From positions 2,092,001 through 2,156,000 of the forward strand of contig NC_089829.1 in NCBI RefSeq assembly GCF_035046505.1: a stretch of 64,000 nucleotides of DNA, read 5' to 3'. Below the pieces are notes generated by a model. It was given only the letters and a program-made list of their open reading frames with translations. It did not search any database and was not told the origin of the DNA. This stretch comes from Tiliqua scincoides. Taxonomy: Eukaryota; Chordata; Lepidosauria; Squamata; Scincidae. Every line of letters begins with the position of its first letter. Within the stretch, counting starts at the first letter, position 1. Below are positions 41,101-52,125 of the stretch, piece by piece. A program made the position numbers and the translations under genes.

Positions 41101-44012
41101 CTCTGGGCACTCAGGCATAACACACACCTCTGCCCACAGCCAAGAGACTCCAAAATGCGGAGGGCCCTCTCTGGCTACCCAATGGGAAGCCGAGTCAGAC
41201 CATTACACAACTCTGTGGCTTGGGGCTTTCCCAGCCCTTACAACCTGGGACCCTCCCTCACTGCCCATGCCATTTTCTCCTGCTTCACCTTGTGCCCAAA
41301 GCTTTGCAGGGCCCCCTCTGGTGCTTGAGAGTCGGCCTGCCTCTGCAGGGCTGTCGTTCCTTCTGTTTGCTTGGGAGGCAGCAGCCTCCTGTCAGTTCGC
41401 TCTTGATTACGGATGGGACTTTTCCTGCATTTCTAAATGCTGCAGTCCAGTGGAAGCCCGAAAGGGCACACACAGCAACCGTGATGGCCTTCCATGCACT
41501 GAAATGGGGCTGGTGCCCATATGGGTCCACCCATACCTCCTGAGGGCAGATGCTGCTGCTGGACATGCTTGGCAGAGGCTGCCGGGTCACCACCTTCCCC
41601 TGGGCCAACAGGGCACTACCTTCCTGCTCCAGCTGAAGCAAGCAGGACCCTTGAGCCCTCCCCCCCAGCTGACCAAGGGATAAACCTTCCTCTGCCCCTG
41701 CAGAACCAGGAGAGACCCAACTGCTGACAACTCCACCCCTCCCGGCAGCATGCTTTGCTCCCTGGGAATGACCCCTGCCCCCACTGCAGGAAGCCCCTCC
41801 CGCCACCTCCTGTTCCCCAGGTACTGACATTTCAGGGGTGTGTGTGCAAAGCACACACTCCTCTTGTGGACAAGGGCCCCTGCAGGCCTGAGAGAGGGCT
41901 GGGCAGCTGATGGGTGCGGAAGCGGGTCGTTCTGCTGCCCGGGCAGCTTGCCAAGGTCTCTGCTGTGAGCCTCTTTTAACACTTTGGCTCAGGCCTGCTC
42001 CAAACCTCTGCAAGAAAGGGCGGAAATCTCAACATGCCAGCCATTCCCCACCCCCACCCTGCCTGCAGATTCAGGTCAGGGGCTGTGTTTGCAGTCATGG
42101 TGGGCCTGGCAAATGTTCCCTTTATTGGATTTCAAGACAGAGGATGGTGGTCATAATTTTCAGTGTCACTGCTATGCCTCACAGAGCTCAAGGCCATTTG
42201 GCCCTGCCCCACTCCATTTCCTGGGAAGTTGGTGGGCATCATGACAGAGGCCAGGGGGTGCTGGCTGAATAAGAACCCTTGGCTTCTGTGCTCACCTGGG
42301 GGGGGGGGTTGCCCAGTGGGGGCCCCCCCCACACGTTTCCTTAGTCTGAGGTGGTCACAGCAGCTCTACCTCCCCATTTCCTCCCTGTCCCCAAAATCAG
42401 CAAAGTGGGGAGCAGGAAGGGGTGTGCTGAGTGCTAACTGCCAGACACTGTTGCCCTTGGGCTACTGCAAGAAAACTCATCCAACCCCTTGCAGAACCAG
42501 CAACAGTCCTTCCCAGTCCTAAGACTTGGCCACTGCACTGCACTCATGACAGACCCCGGCAGCAGTTCATGGGGGGGGGGGGAAGCAGGCTCACTCCATG
42601 GAAGCCCCCATGCCACATTCTTCCCCTCCTGACAATTGTTCGTGCAAGGCAAGCCAGAGTTGCTGCCCCCTCATTGCAGGGGGAGCGCCACAGGGCGGGG
42701 GGGCGGAGCCTGAGAGAAATGGCACTTAGAGGTGGGGGGGCAGGCAGAAGTGCAGTGCACACCAAGGGCCCCCTCCCAAACCCATACCATTTCCCCACAG
42801 GCGCAAGAGAGGGAGCCCCCCCCAGCTGACTCCCTTTCTTGTGCCTCTCGCGACTGTCTCTGGGGCCAGGGAGCCACTGCAGCTCCAAGGAGTCAGAAAG
42901 AAACGGGGGTCAAAGGTGCTACTGGGCCGAGGTGTGCCCTTGCTCTCTTCTCTGCAGAAATTCAGTCACAGCCCACAGGCAGGTGCCCAGCAACCAGGGC
43001 CAGACCAGAGCAGCTCTGGGCCAGTGAGGACAAAGACCTGGGCACAGCTGTTTCTGCACTTGCCACTACCCCCTCAGTTCAGGTTGCATGAGAACAATCC
43101 TGACCCAGCTCAAGACTGCTGCAGCAAGTACCCTCGAGGGTGAAATGATGAGGGGAGGGAAGACCACAAGCAGCCTCACTGAGGGGCTCCTTCTCCTCTT
43201 GTTGTTCTTAAGTTCTCCTCAGCCCTTTTTGGCCAAGGCTGTTCCCTCTGGACCTCATACCAGGGCAGGCTCCTTTACACACACTCCAGGCCTGGGAGCC
43301 TCTGCCTGGCTCTGGCCAGTCTGCACAGGCTCAGAGAGTTGGAGCATCATGCAAGGGGAGCCTCGGTCTCCAGCTCTGTCTGCTGGGGGAGCTGCCCAGG
43401 GGGCCGCCGCAGGGACCACATCCGTGGGCGAGATCTGCAGCCGAGCAGAACGTGGCCTCTCTCGGGCACTGGGTCTGTCTGTGCAGGGCTTTTGGCTCTG
43501 AGGAAGAGCTGAAGAAGTGGGGTGGGAGGCAACAGGGGCTCCCAAAACAGGGCAGCTCCTTGCACCAGTGCCCCCAAGGAGGCTTTGGGAGCAGGACTGG
43601 AGTGATGGCTAAAGCAGCTGAGAAGGCCAGAGGAGGCGCCACCTCTCCGACGGGCCCTTCACCCCCCCCCCCCACAGGGCGCCCTTCTTCGTCACAGATG
43701 GCCTCCTGCTTAGTCACTGGCCCCGCGACCTTTCGACCCCCAGCCCAGAGCTCCGCCTTCACTCCTTCGCGGACGCCGGTGGGGCTCTCGGGCCCGGGGA
43801 TTCGTTCGCCTCCCAGTCGCCACCAGAGGGCGCTCGGTGGTCCTCGAGGCCGCAGACTCACCGAGGGGGGCACCCTTTCGGCGCTCGGTTCGCCGGCTGG
43901 GGAAGGGTCGGGCGGGCGGAGGAGCGGCCCTTTCACCCAACAGCGGCGGGCCGGGCCGGGCAAGCCGGGGCGCCGCTGCACACTCACCGGAAGGGGGCGA
44001 CACCATCCACAT
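38103..44012 (-). CDS. TMEM269: TMEM269-like CDP-alcohol phosphotransferase, five exons read, last exon open
   Basis: Exons on minus: 44012-43988, 39623-39476, 39168-39071, 38977-38834 and 38303-38103, all AG/GT and phase-compatible, giving residues 1-205. The N-terminus is MWMVSPPSG, followed by IFQYTKKLFLREQ and several hydrophobic segments. Residues 74-99 match D-x2-D-G-x2-A-R-x8-G-x3-D-x3-D exactly (D74, D77, G78, A81, R82, G91, D95, D99), the catalytic, metal-binding signature of CDP-alcohol phosphatidyltransferases such as bacterial phosphatidylserine synthase. YRGLPCPYGASVLAS lies near residue 145. I assign TMEM269 from its position beside SVBP and remembered similarity; the enzymatic role is inference. 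The last exon has to begin in phase 1 and was not fixed. A CAG run lies in the 5' UTR (44,052-44,070). Confidence 0.85.
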
Positions 44013-45400
44013 CTTCGCGGGATTTCAGCGGGAACCTGCGCCCGACGTCCGCCGCTGCTGCTGCTGCTGCTGCGGGCCGAGAGAGAGCGGGGTTGGAGGC
44101 GCGGCGGGCGCGGGGCTCCAGCGGCCCTTCGGGGCTCGCCGCGCCGCGCTTTGGGGGGCCCGGGACGTCGCCTCCGCTGCGCTGCGCCGCGTCCGGGATG
44201 CGGGCCGGCTGGCAAACAGCGGCAGGGGCGTGCCAGCCACGCGACCCGGCTGGCGAGGCCCCCACCAGGCGCTGGTGCCCCTTGCGGAGGAACGCCGGGC
44301 TCCTGACCCAGGCAGCACTCCGGCCCCTCCCGGACGGCCCCTGGCGGGAGACGGGGCAGGAGGAGGCGTGCACCTGCACCTGCAGCGGCACCTGCCGCCA
44401 GTGCCGGAGGGGGCGGCCAAGGAGGACCCCTGCAGCCCCTCGACAGAGAGCCTCGCGCCCGCGCCTGGCAGCTGCCCGCGCGCCTCGCGGCTCGTCGGCA
44501 CGGCTGCAGTTTCGGGGGCGCTCCGTTCCCTTCCGCGAGACCCGCGGCCCCCTCAGCGGAGGGCTTGCGAGCCGGCAGAGGACGAAGCGCCTCCGGCCAG
44601 CAGCGTCTCTGCCCCGCTCACCGCACCGCCTGCTCGCAGGGCGCATCGGGCCCCCGGGGCTCGGCGGGCCAGCCGGCCGGGAGCGCCGCGCCTCCTCCGC
44701 CTCCTCCCGGCAGGGCTGCGCGGGCCGCGGGCGGGCGGGCTGGCGGGGCCCCGGGGCGGGGGCGCCTCCTCGGCCAACGCGCTTGTTGCGTCACCGGAGC
44801 ATCAGCCGCCGGGCAGGTGGGCAGGCGCGCGCTCGGGGCACTCACCGCTGCTCGACAGTCCCGGCTCCGCGGGCTCTGCTCGCCTCCCGGCGCGCCGCCT
44901 TTATGCAGCGCCCCCCGCTCCGCCGGGAAAATTCCACAGGAAGAGGCGGCGCTGCTGGCCGGGGAGTCGCCCCCGGCCGCCCGCAGCCCGGCCTCGGAGT
45001 AGCGGGAAAGCCCCGGTGCCCTTCGGCGGCGCCGCCCCGGCCCGCTTCTGTCGCCCGCTGCGCGGGGGCGTGTCAGGCGGTGCGATCTTGCGGGCTCGGA
45101 GCGCCCTCCTGGCGGCGGGGGGCGTCGCTCCTCGGGGCTCCGGGACGGTGCCCCCACCCTGGCGTGCCCTGAACGTCGGCACCACGGCGCAGCCCAGGCG
45201 GCTCTCCCGGCCCTGCCCTGGAGCCGGAGAGGGAATGCGGGCCGTGGGGCCGTGCGGGCTGGGCGCGCAGGAGCCCCCCCCCCCCCCGCGCGGCAGCCCC
45301 AGGACCAGGTCCGGCTCTGATAGCCCCAGACGTCCTCTTTTCCCCGGACACGCCCTGCTGGGGAGCCTCCTGCCCGGGAAAGGAAAGGTGGAACCCTCGG
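43600..45400 (-). promoter_or_regulatory. TMEM269: TMEM269 CpG island and promoter
   Basis: Very high CpG density surrounds the first exon and extends about 1.4 kb upstream. No TATA box was recognised. A plus-strand frame of 602 codons (43,837-45,645) is open through the island but is Arg/Pro/Ala/Gly-rich and lacks any domain, so I treat it as composition-driven. A divergent transcript on the plus strand is possible. Confidence 0.6.
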
Positions 45401-46131
45401 AAAGACCTCTGAGGCTCCGCTGCCCCAGAAGCCCTCCCGGGCAGCCAGAGGGCACTGCCAGCCAGGCCCATGGGGAGGTCATCTGCGGGTCCTCCAGCCA
45501 GGCTTGGAAGGAACGCAGTCGAGGCCGGGGGTCGTGCGCCTGGGAGCAACCCTGTCCTGAGAGCAGGTGGCGCTGGCGGGGTGGACTGGCCAAAGGGGAA
45601 GGCACAAGTGAGGCTGCTGCCTCCCATGGGCGCCAGTCCCGGTGAGGCTGAGGTTTGGCCCGCAAGACTCAGCCCAGTCCTAGCCAGCTCTCCAGCCTGG
45701 AGGCAGCCCCAATGGGAGGGAGCCAACACTCCCTGACCTCGAGGAGGCCTCCGTGGCCGCAGAAGGTGGCCGTGGCCCTGGCGCTCCTGCAGTGGCCTGG
45801 GAAGCGGTCCAGGTTGGGCCATCGGGCGCTTGGCGGCCACAAAGTCTGCCCAGCCAGTGCCGAGTCCTGGAGGCGCCATCAGCTGCAGTGTTCCCAGCAG
45901 TTTCTCGTTACTGCAGGGATTTGAATTCTGGGTTTTGTCTTGAATTCAGCATTAAATCCTCTTTCAACTGATCTACTAACTTTTGCATTTAGTGAAACTG
46001 CATTTCCTAGAAACCTGCAAAGCTGTGAAATGTGACAGTTTCAAAAAGTTTCCACAATTGTGGCCGCTGCTGTAAATGTCCTCCTTTCCCTGTGAGTGGC
46101 CCCTGCAGGCAGCACAGAGCCTTCTTGTAAT
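45401..46131. other. Intergenic, nothing recognised
   Basis: GC content decays away from the TMEM269 island. No gene was identified. Confidence 0.35.
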
Positions 46132-46345
46132 CACCGCAGACACTCACCCATAAGTCAGTCTCACAGATAGGGCAGGCTCTGAGCCAAAATCATGGAATTT
46201 TCTATGACCCTCAGATAAGTCGGGGGTTAAACTTTAGGGGGGGGTGTCTGACTATAGTTTTGTCTGATTTTATCTAAGGCCAGATCCTGAAAAATAACCT
46301 ACCAGTAATTGTTACCTAAGAACTGTACAGTCTCTTATTAAAAAC
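46132..46345. mobile_element. Fragment of the DNA transposon also seen at 13,221
   Basis: 'gcagacactcacccataagt' and the following 'ggaattttctatgaccctca' align with 13,224-13,400. Only the left portion is present. Confidence 0.5.
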
Positions 46346-46448
46346 ATAGTAAATGATCATGATGCATTTTTTTTTTAAATTCTTATCTTCACCACCTTTT
46401 CATAAACACTATCAGAGTAAGTGCACTGTAAACAACATACGAGTAAAA

Positions 46449-46560
46449 CAGTGGTTCCCAACCTGGGGTTCATGTACCCCCAGGGGCACTCAGCAGGCCC
46501 TTTAGGGATACTTGAAAAAGAATGGTATAATGGCAGAAAAAGGCAGGTCGTGCTCCAGAA
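46449..46560. mobile_element. hAT-type left-end fragment
   Basis: It starts CAGTGGTTCCCAACCTGGGG, a standard hAT terminus. The right end was not located. Confidence 0.4.
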
Positions 46561-46799
46561 TGCTTTGCAGGGCCAGCAATTCAGGAAGGGAGATAGCTAG
46601 TTGCCTGTGAAAGCCCCAACAATAACTAGTTTTTAGTCATCAATTCATGTATGAACCAGTGATTGAAAACCAGCCCAGTGAAAAAGCTGAAACATAATAT
46701 GGAAAGTGATCAATCACCCAGAATTTCTCAGCACACTTCTGGTGCAAAACAGTGCAAAGGCAGTCTTCTGTTCTTCAAACAGATAAAGAGAAAATTGTA

Positions 46800-46880
46800 T
46801 TGGCAACCTTCAGTCTCGAAAGACTATGGTATCGCGCTCTGAAAGGTGGTTCTGGCACAGCGTCTAGTGTGGCTGAAAAA
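46800..46880 (+). repeat. Dispersed retro-repeat shared with 3,508-3,582
   Basis: 'ttggcaaccttcagtctcga' through 'aaaggtggttctgg' is the reverse complement of the insert at 3,522-3,577, and it continues for about 25 bp further here. Confidence 0.6.
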
Positions 46881-46964
46881 GGCCAAAAGAGAAAATACTG
46901 TGATGAATACATGAAGTCTGGGCTTTCATATAGAGGAGATGAGGACTCCCAATGTGGCCCTGGA

Positions 46965-47795
46965 GACGGGTGAGCAGTGAGCTGGCAAAGTTTGCGGATG
47001 ACACCAAACTTTTCCTAGTGGTGAAGACCAGACGTGATTGTGAGGAGCTCCAGAAGGATCTCTCCAAATTGGCAGAATGGGCAGCAAAATGGCAGATGCG
47101 CTTCAATGTCAGTAAGTGTAAGGTCATGCACATTGGGGCAAAAAATCAAAACTTTAGATATAGGCTGATGGGTTCTGAGCTGTCTGTGACAGATCAGGAG
47201 AGAGATCTTGGGGTGGTGGTGGACAGCTTGATGAAAATGTCAACCCAATATGTGGTGGCAGTGAAGAAGGCCAATTCTATGCTTGGGATCATTAGAAAAG
47301 GTATTGAGAACAAAACGGCTAATATTATACTGCCGTTGTACAAATCTATGGTAAGGCCACACCTGGAGTATTGTATCTAGTTCTAGTCGCCGCATCTCAA
47401 AAAAGACATAGTGGAAATGGAAAAGGTGCAAAAGAGAGTGACTAAGATGATTACTGGGCTGGGACACCTTCCTTATGAGGAAAGGCTACAGCGTTTGGGC
47501 CTCTTCAGCTTAGAAAAGAGGCGCCTGAGGGGGGACATGATTGAGACATACAAAATTATGCAGGGGATGGACAGAGTGGATAGGGAGATGCTCTTTACAC
47601 TCTCACATAACACCAGAACCAGGGGACATCCACTGAAATTGAGTGCTGGGAGGGTTAGGACAGACAAAAGAAAATATTTCTTTACTCAGCATGTGGTTGG
47701 TCTGTGGAACTCCTTGCCACAGGATATGGTGATGGCATCTGGCCTGGACGCCTTTAAAAGGGAATTGGACAAGTTTCTGGAGGAAAAATCCATTA
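46965..47795 (+). mobile_element. CR1 LINE, truncated at both ends
   Basis: It starts near KFADDTKLFLVVKT and ends at FLEEKSI without the 3' UTR. The protein tail is nearly identical to the copies at 17,346 and 57,728, with one interruption near 47,380. Confidence 0.9.
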
Positions 47796-50700
47796 ATCCA
47801 CCCCCCACAGGTCTCTGCCTGAGCCAAGCAGGGCAGTGAGTACACCGTGTTCTGGGGGAGGGGGAGGAGGAGTGACAGGCTTGTGCCAATGAGCCAAGTC
47901 CCAGAAAGGTCTAGGGTAGGGTTCCCTCAGTGATTGTTTTGGCAGCTGGACCATGAACCTTTTCTCGCCCCTGAGTGAGCGAAGGGCAGGGGTCATGTTT
48001 GGAGAGCAGCAATCACTGATAAGAGAGGCAGCCCTTTGGAACGGCTCCCAGTGGCCACCATCACCCTGGCTTACCTTGTCTTTGTGCAGCATGAATGCTG
48101 AAAGCTGCTGACTTCAATCTGGAAAAGGCAACCAGTGATGCCGGATAAGGCCAAGAAGGGGTCCCTCAAGTAGGACCAACAGTGGCCAGGCAGGTGCCCC
48201 CCATGGGAGGCCAACAAGTGGACAGGACGGCAAGGACCACTGCTAATTCCACCAGCAGTGGATATTTCTGACAAGGATTAGGGGTCCCCCACCTCTGACC
48301 ATCCCTCTTGGCTGGGGCAGCCCCTGTTCCCTTGGCCCCCTCCCTGGTCCATCAGTGTCCCTCTGTCTCCTGTTTGAGGGAAGGCCATGTTACTGTGAGG
48401 ACCAACTAGCAGTGGCCTCCTTCCTGATCCCCCCCCCTCAGGTCTGTCTTGGTGGAGGGGGGCAGCTGACTTTTGGCATGTCGGTGGGTAAGTGTGCGTG
48501 CTCCCAGGCACTGCGCAGGTAACAGCCTGCCAGGTCACGTGTGGCAACTTCTCCCACAGGATGATGGTGGGGTCTTCCAGGGTCAGCCAATGTGCATGTC
48601 TGTCCATGTTGTAGGTGCAAAACAGTCGCCACGCTGCCAGGAGCAGGTGGCCATGGGACCCTGGACAGCCCTCTGAGGACGTGGGCTCATGTTGGTGTGC
48701 CCTACTTGCCGTGCCCCTTGGAGGCTGGCTGAGTCACCTCACCTGACCTCCCAGCCTGACGCGAGACTCAGCTGACCTGGGAGGGGACTGTTTTCTGCAC
48801 ACGGCACTGTTTGCCTTGTTTTATTCTTTGCAAAGTCTGGACTGTGTGAAATGTCACAACAATGATCCCCAGAAATCAACACTGTAGGAGTTGTAAAGGA
48901 GGGAGCTACTGCCCGGGAGGTGTAGCGGGCCCAGCACAGCCACCCTTGGCCTCCCAGGGGAGGGTGCTTGGGTTTCGCGGGCTGCTGCTCCACCTACGAA
49001 AGCCCTTCCTGTGCCAGGATGCCCAATGCTAGCAGAAGGGGTGGGCTTCAGTGGCCGTTTGTTCCAACGGCTGACTGGTTTCTGGGGGAAGGTGCCTTGC
49101 AGGCCTTTGAGAGGTTGGAGGAAGGAGGCAAGGAACAGAGTGGTAGCGACCTGAGTGGCAGAGGAACCAGTCAGTGACCACGGAGGGGCAACGGGCTGAG
49201 CACTCCTGGCCTCTGGCAGGAGCAGGGAGCTTGTAGCCCAGCTGCAGCCCTCTTCACATAGAAGGGGGGCTGTGAGGGGGACGTTCCCTGGGGGTTCATG
49301 GGGGCTGTGCAGCTCAGAGGAGGGCAGCAGCCCCTTGAAGGGACAGAACGGTGACCATCCAGTTCTGCTCCTGTTTCTCGTAACAAAGGTGTCACCTACT
49401 CCCTGTGCCTTGGAGCTGCATGTGGCTTTATGGCTCTGGCTTTGTGGGTGACCCTCCTTCAGGGCACTGTGGATCAATCACCCTGGCAGAGGCTCAGCCT
49501 TTGCTTCTCTTGTGCACCACCAGCAAAAGTGCTACCAGCAGAGTGCTGTGGGCAGGCTGTATTGGGGCCAGGTCAAGGCCAGTAATTCCTGTAGCCCAGA
49601 AGCCACATCTCTTGGAGCTGATGTGCTGGCTGCGGCTGGCTGCCCTTGCTGCTTCCTCAGGGCCACCCAGGTCAGGTCAGATGGCCCCTCATGGGGGGGG
49701 GGACTGTGCAGAGGGGCCAGCCATGGACATGCCAGGTCGTTATGACCAGAACTTCCAGGTCATGGCAGAACTGGTGAGCCATAAAGTTATACAGCCTCAT
49801 CTCTGTATCTCATCTCATCTCTCTCAGCCTCATGCGCCAGGGACAGGTCAGGTTCTCTGGGAGGTGCCAGGAGGGGCTGCTCTGCTTGGACAAAACACAC
49901 ATCCTCCTAGGTGCTGGAGCTGGGCAGAGAATGGCCACTGTCCGGGAGCCCCACCCAGGTCTGCCTCGCTCCAGGCATCCCTGGATGGGCTCAGAATGGA
50001 GTCCAGGTCCACAGGCAACGCTATCCTCAGGCCGCACTGCCAGGGCTGGGGGGTAGCCCAGGAAGTGCGCAAATGGGGGGGGGCTGAAGAAGCTGGTCCT
50101 CTGCAGGGGCAATTCAAATGCAATCGCAATCCCTGATTCTTCAGTTTCCCTACACAAAACAGAAAGCAGTTTCTGGTCCTTCTGCTAGTGGAGAGACCTC
50201 AGAGGAGAAAATGCAGGCAGAGGAGGAACCAGCCTCTCCCACCTCCCTGTGTCTGGGCCAGGACGGAAGAGAGGCTGGAGGAGTGCTAAGCAATGACCAC
50301 ACTCAGGCACCTAAATGTGCTGCAAGTCCTGGCCAGTTCACTCTCCAGGCTTCCTCCATTTATATGCTGGCCATTCTGCAGCTGTTCCTTGCTTCTCTTG
50401 TGAGCCCCTCTCTGCATCCAAGCATGTCTGGCTGTGGGCTAGCCCCTGAGGGGGTTAAAGGCCCAAACATTTAGGGTGGAGGGAGAAGATGGTTAGATCA
50501 ACAGAGGCTCCGGCGTGGGCTAAGTTTCCGGCTAAGGGAGGGTAAACGAGTGTCCATCCATAGAAGTCTGTCTGGGGTGACAGATTGCGGCCAGGGAGTC
50601 TATGCACCAGTCCTGCCCAGTAGTAGAACCCAGCTAGGTTCTCCACTTGTGTCACCCCTGGCTGAACCCCCAGTTCATAAGCACCTGTAAGAGCAATGGC

Positions 50701-51765
50701 CAGAGAAGGGCAGGAGGGGGGATGGAGTACTTAGGGAAGGAGGGCACCCTGGCGCACCCCAGAGAGGTCTGTGCCTGGAGCCAGCAAGCCTGCCTGCCTT
50801 CCTTTGCTGTCACAATCCCCTCTCTTTTCCTGCTGGTCAAGTCCCCAGAATCAGGCAGAGGTGGGGGTGGGGGTCAAAGACACCCTCCCTCCTTCCTGTG
50901 GCAAGGCCTCTGTTCCTCCACATCCCCCCCCCCACCAGCCAGCTTTCTCTCAGCAGCAACAGGGCCAGTGTCTTTGGTGACCTTTGGCAGAGACTGTGTT
51001 TGGCAACCTCACGTGTCCCAAGCACTGCAGTAAAGGCAGCTGGGAGAGGGACATTGTGTGTGGCTCCAGAAAAGGGACTTTGTTGCCTGTGCCAGAGACC
51101 AGTCAGGGGTGGTACAGAGACCAGCGAGGGAGGGAGGGAGGTAGGCTCTGGCTAAGACTTGGAGGGAGGGAGGGATGTGGAGACTGGGGCTTTTCCACCA
51201 CGTGTGTCTGCCAAGAGGAACTTCTGCCCGGTGGCCAAGGCAAGCTTAGCCTGCAGCTGAAAGCAGATGATGGTGAGCAACTGCCAGTCTGGCTCTGCTG
51301 TGCAGCAGCACCAAAGACCACTGGGGAAAGGAGCTTCCCCTGGACAGGGGCAGGAACAGCTCAGCAGACCAGCACTGCAAAGGGAGGGAAGCAGCAGCCA
51401 TGGCCAGTGTGGGGTCTGAGGGCCTGGAAGACGAGGCCAGCCTCAGAGCCCCAAGGAGGCAGCCCCATTGCCGCCTGGGGAACACAAGTGAGGACACCCT
51501 GTCAGCGCTCCTTCCTAGAGCATCATCCTCTTCCCCTTTGCCCACCCCCCGCTTCATCAAACACTTCCTGGACTCTGCCAAAAAACAAGCAAGTCAAAAA
51601 AGCAGACACGGGAGGCTGCAGAAGGGCCTGCAGGAGTCCCAGCACAGCCTCCACCCTCCTGAGGTCTTCAGGCTTGCTGTTGGCTTGACTAGAGCACTGG
51701 CTTTCAGACTGTGGGTCTGTGGTTCACCAGCGGTCAATTTTTTTTTGGGGGGGGGGGTTCTTTAT
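47796..51765. other. Intergenic, no gene recognised
   Basis: About 4 kb of moderately GC-rich sequence. Several open frames of 100-240 codons occur on both strands; none has a domain, signal peptide, supporting splice sites or homology I can recall. There is some tract-rich sequence (GGGA runs near 51,120-51,175). Confidence 0.4.
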
Positions 51766-52125
51766 TAAAGGGGATTAGACCGGTTTATGGAGGAGGAAGA
51801 GGAGAGGTCTGTTGCAGACCATTTGTCAGAATGACTACAGCTGCCTCCAGGTCAGCAGCAGGCTGCAGATTAGTGTGGGGGGGGGATCACTCCTGCACCT
51901 CCTGTTTGTGGGCTTCCCTGCAGATCTCTATCGGGCTGGCCACTCAGGGCCTGCTTTAGCTGCCCTCCATGCCTCACTTGCCCTCCATGCTCTGTGCCTT
52001 CAGCTGCAGATCCTTTGGGTGCAGTCAGGTCCAGGCGGCCTACAAGGTGCTGCTGGGGCTGATGAAGCAGGTGGCAAGTGGGGGAACTCTGGATGCTTGG
52101 TCTGCATCTGACTCCTAGGCTAAGG
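51766..52125 (+). mobile_element. Diverged CR1-like LINE 3' end (tentative)
   Basis: 'aaaggggattagaccggttt' and 'atggaggaggaagaggagag' resemble the CR1 C-terminal 'FKxGxDxFxEEE' and are followed by a 3' UTR-like stretch of a different subfamily. The right boundary is a guess. Confidence 0.35.

Noticed and set aside
43837-45645. 602-codon open frame on the plus strand
   Set aside because: It overlaps the TMEM269 promoter island, is dominated by Arg, Pro, Ala and Gly, has no domain, and comparable frames are open on the other strand; GC bias explains it.
51400-51768. 122-codon frame beginning MASVGSEGLEDE as a small gene
   Set aside because: Its beginning looks protein-like, but no domain, splice site or promoter supports it and the tail runs into a repeat.
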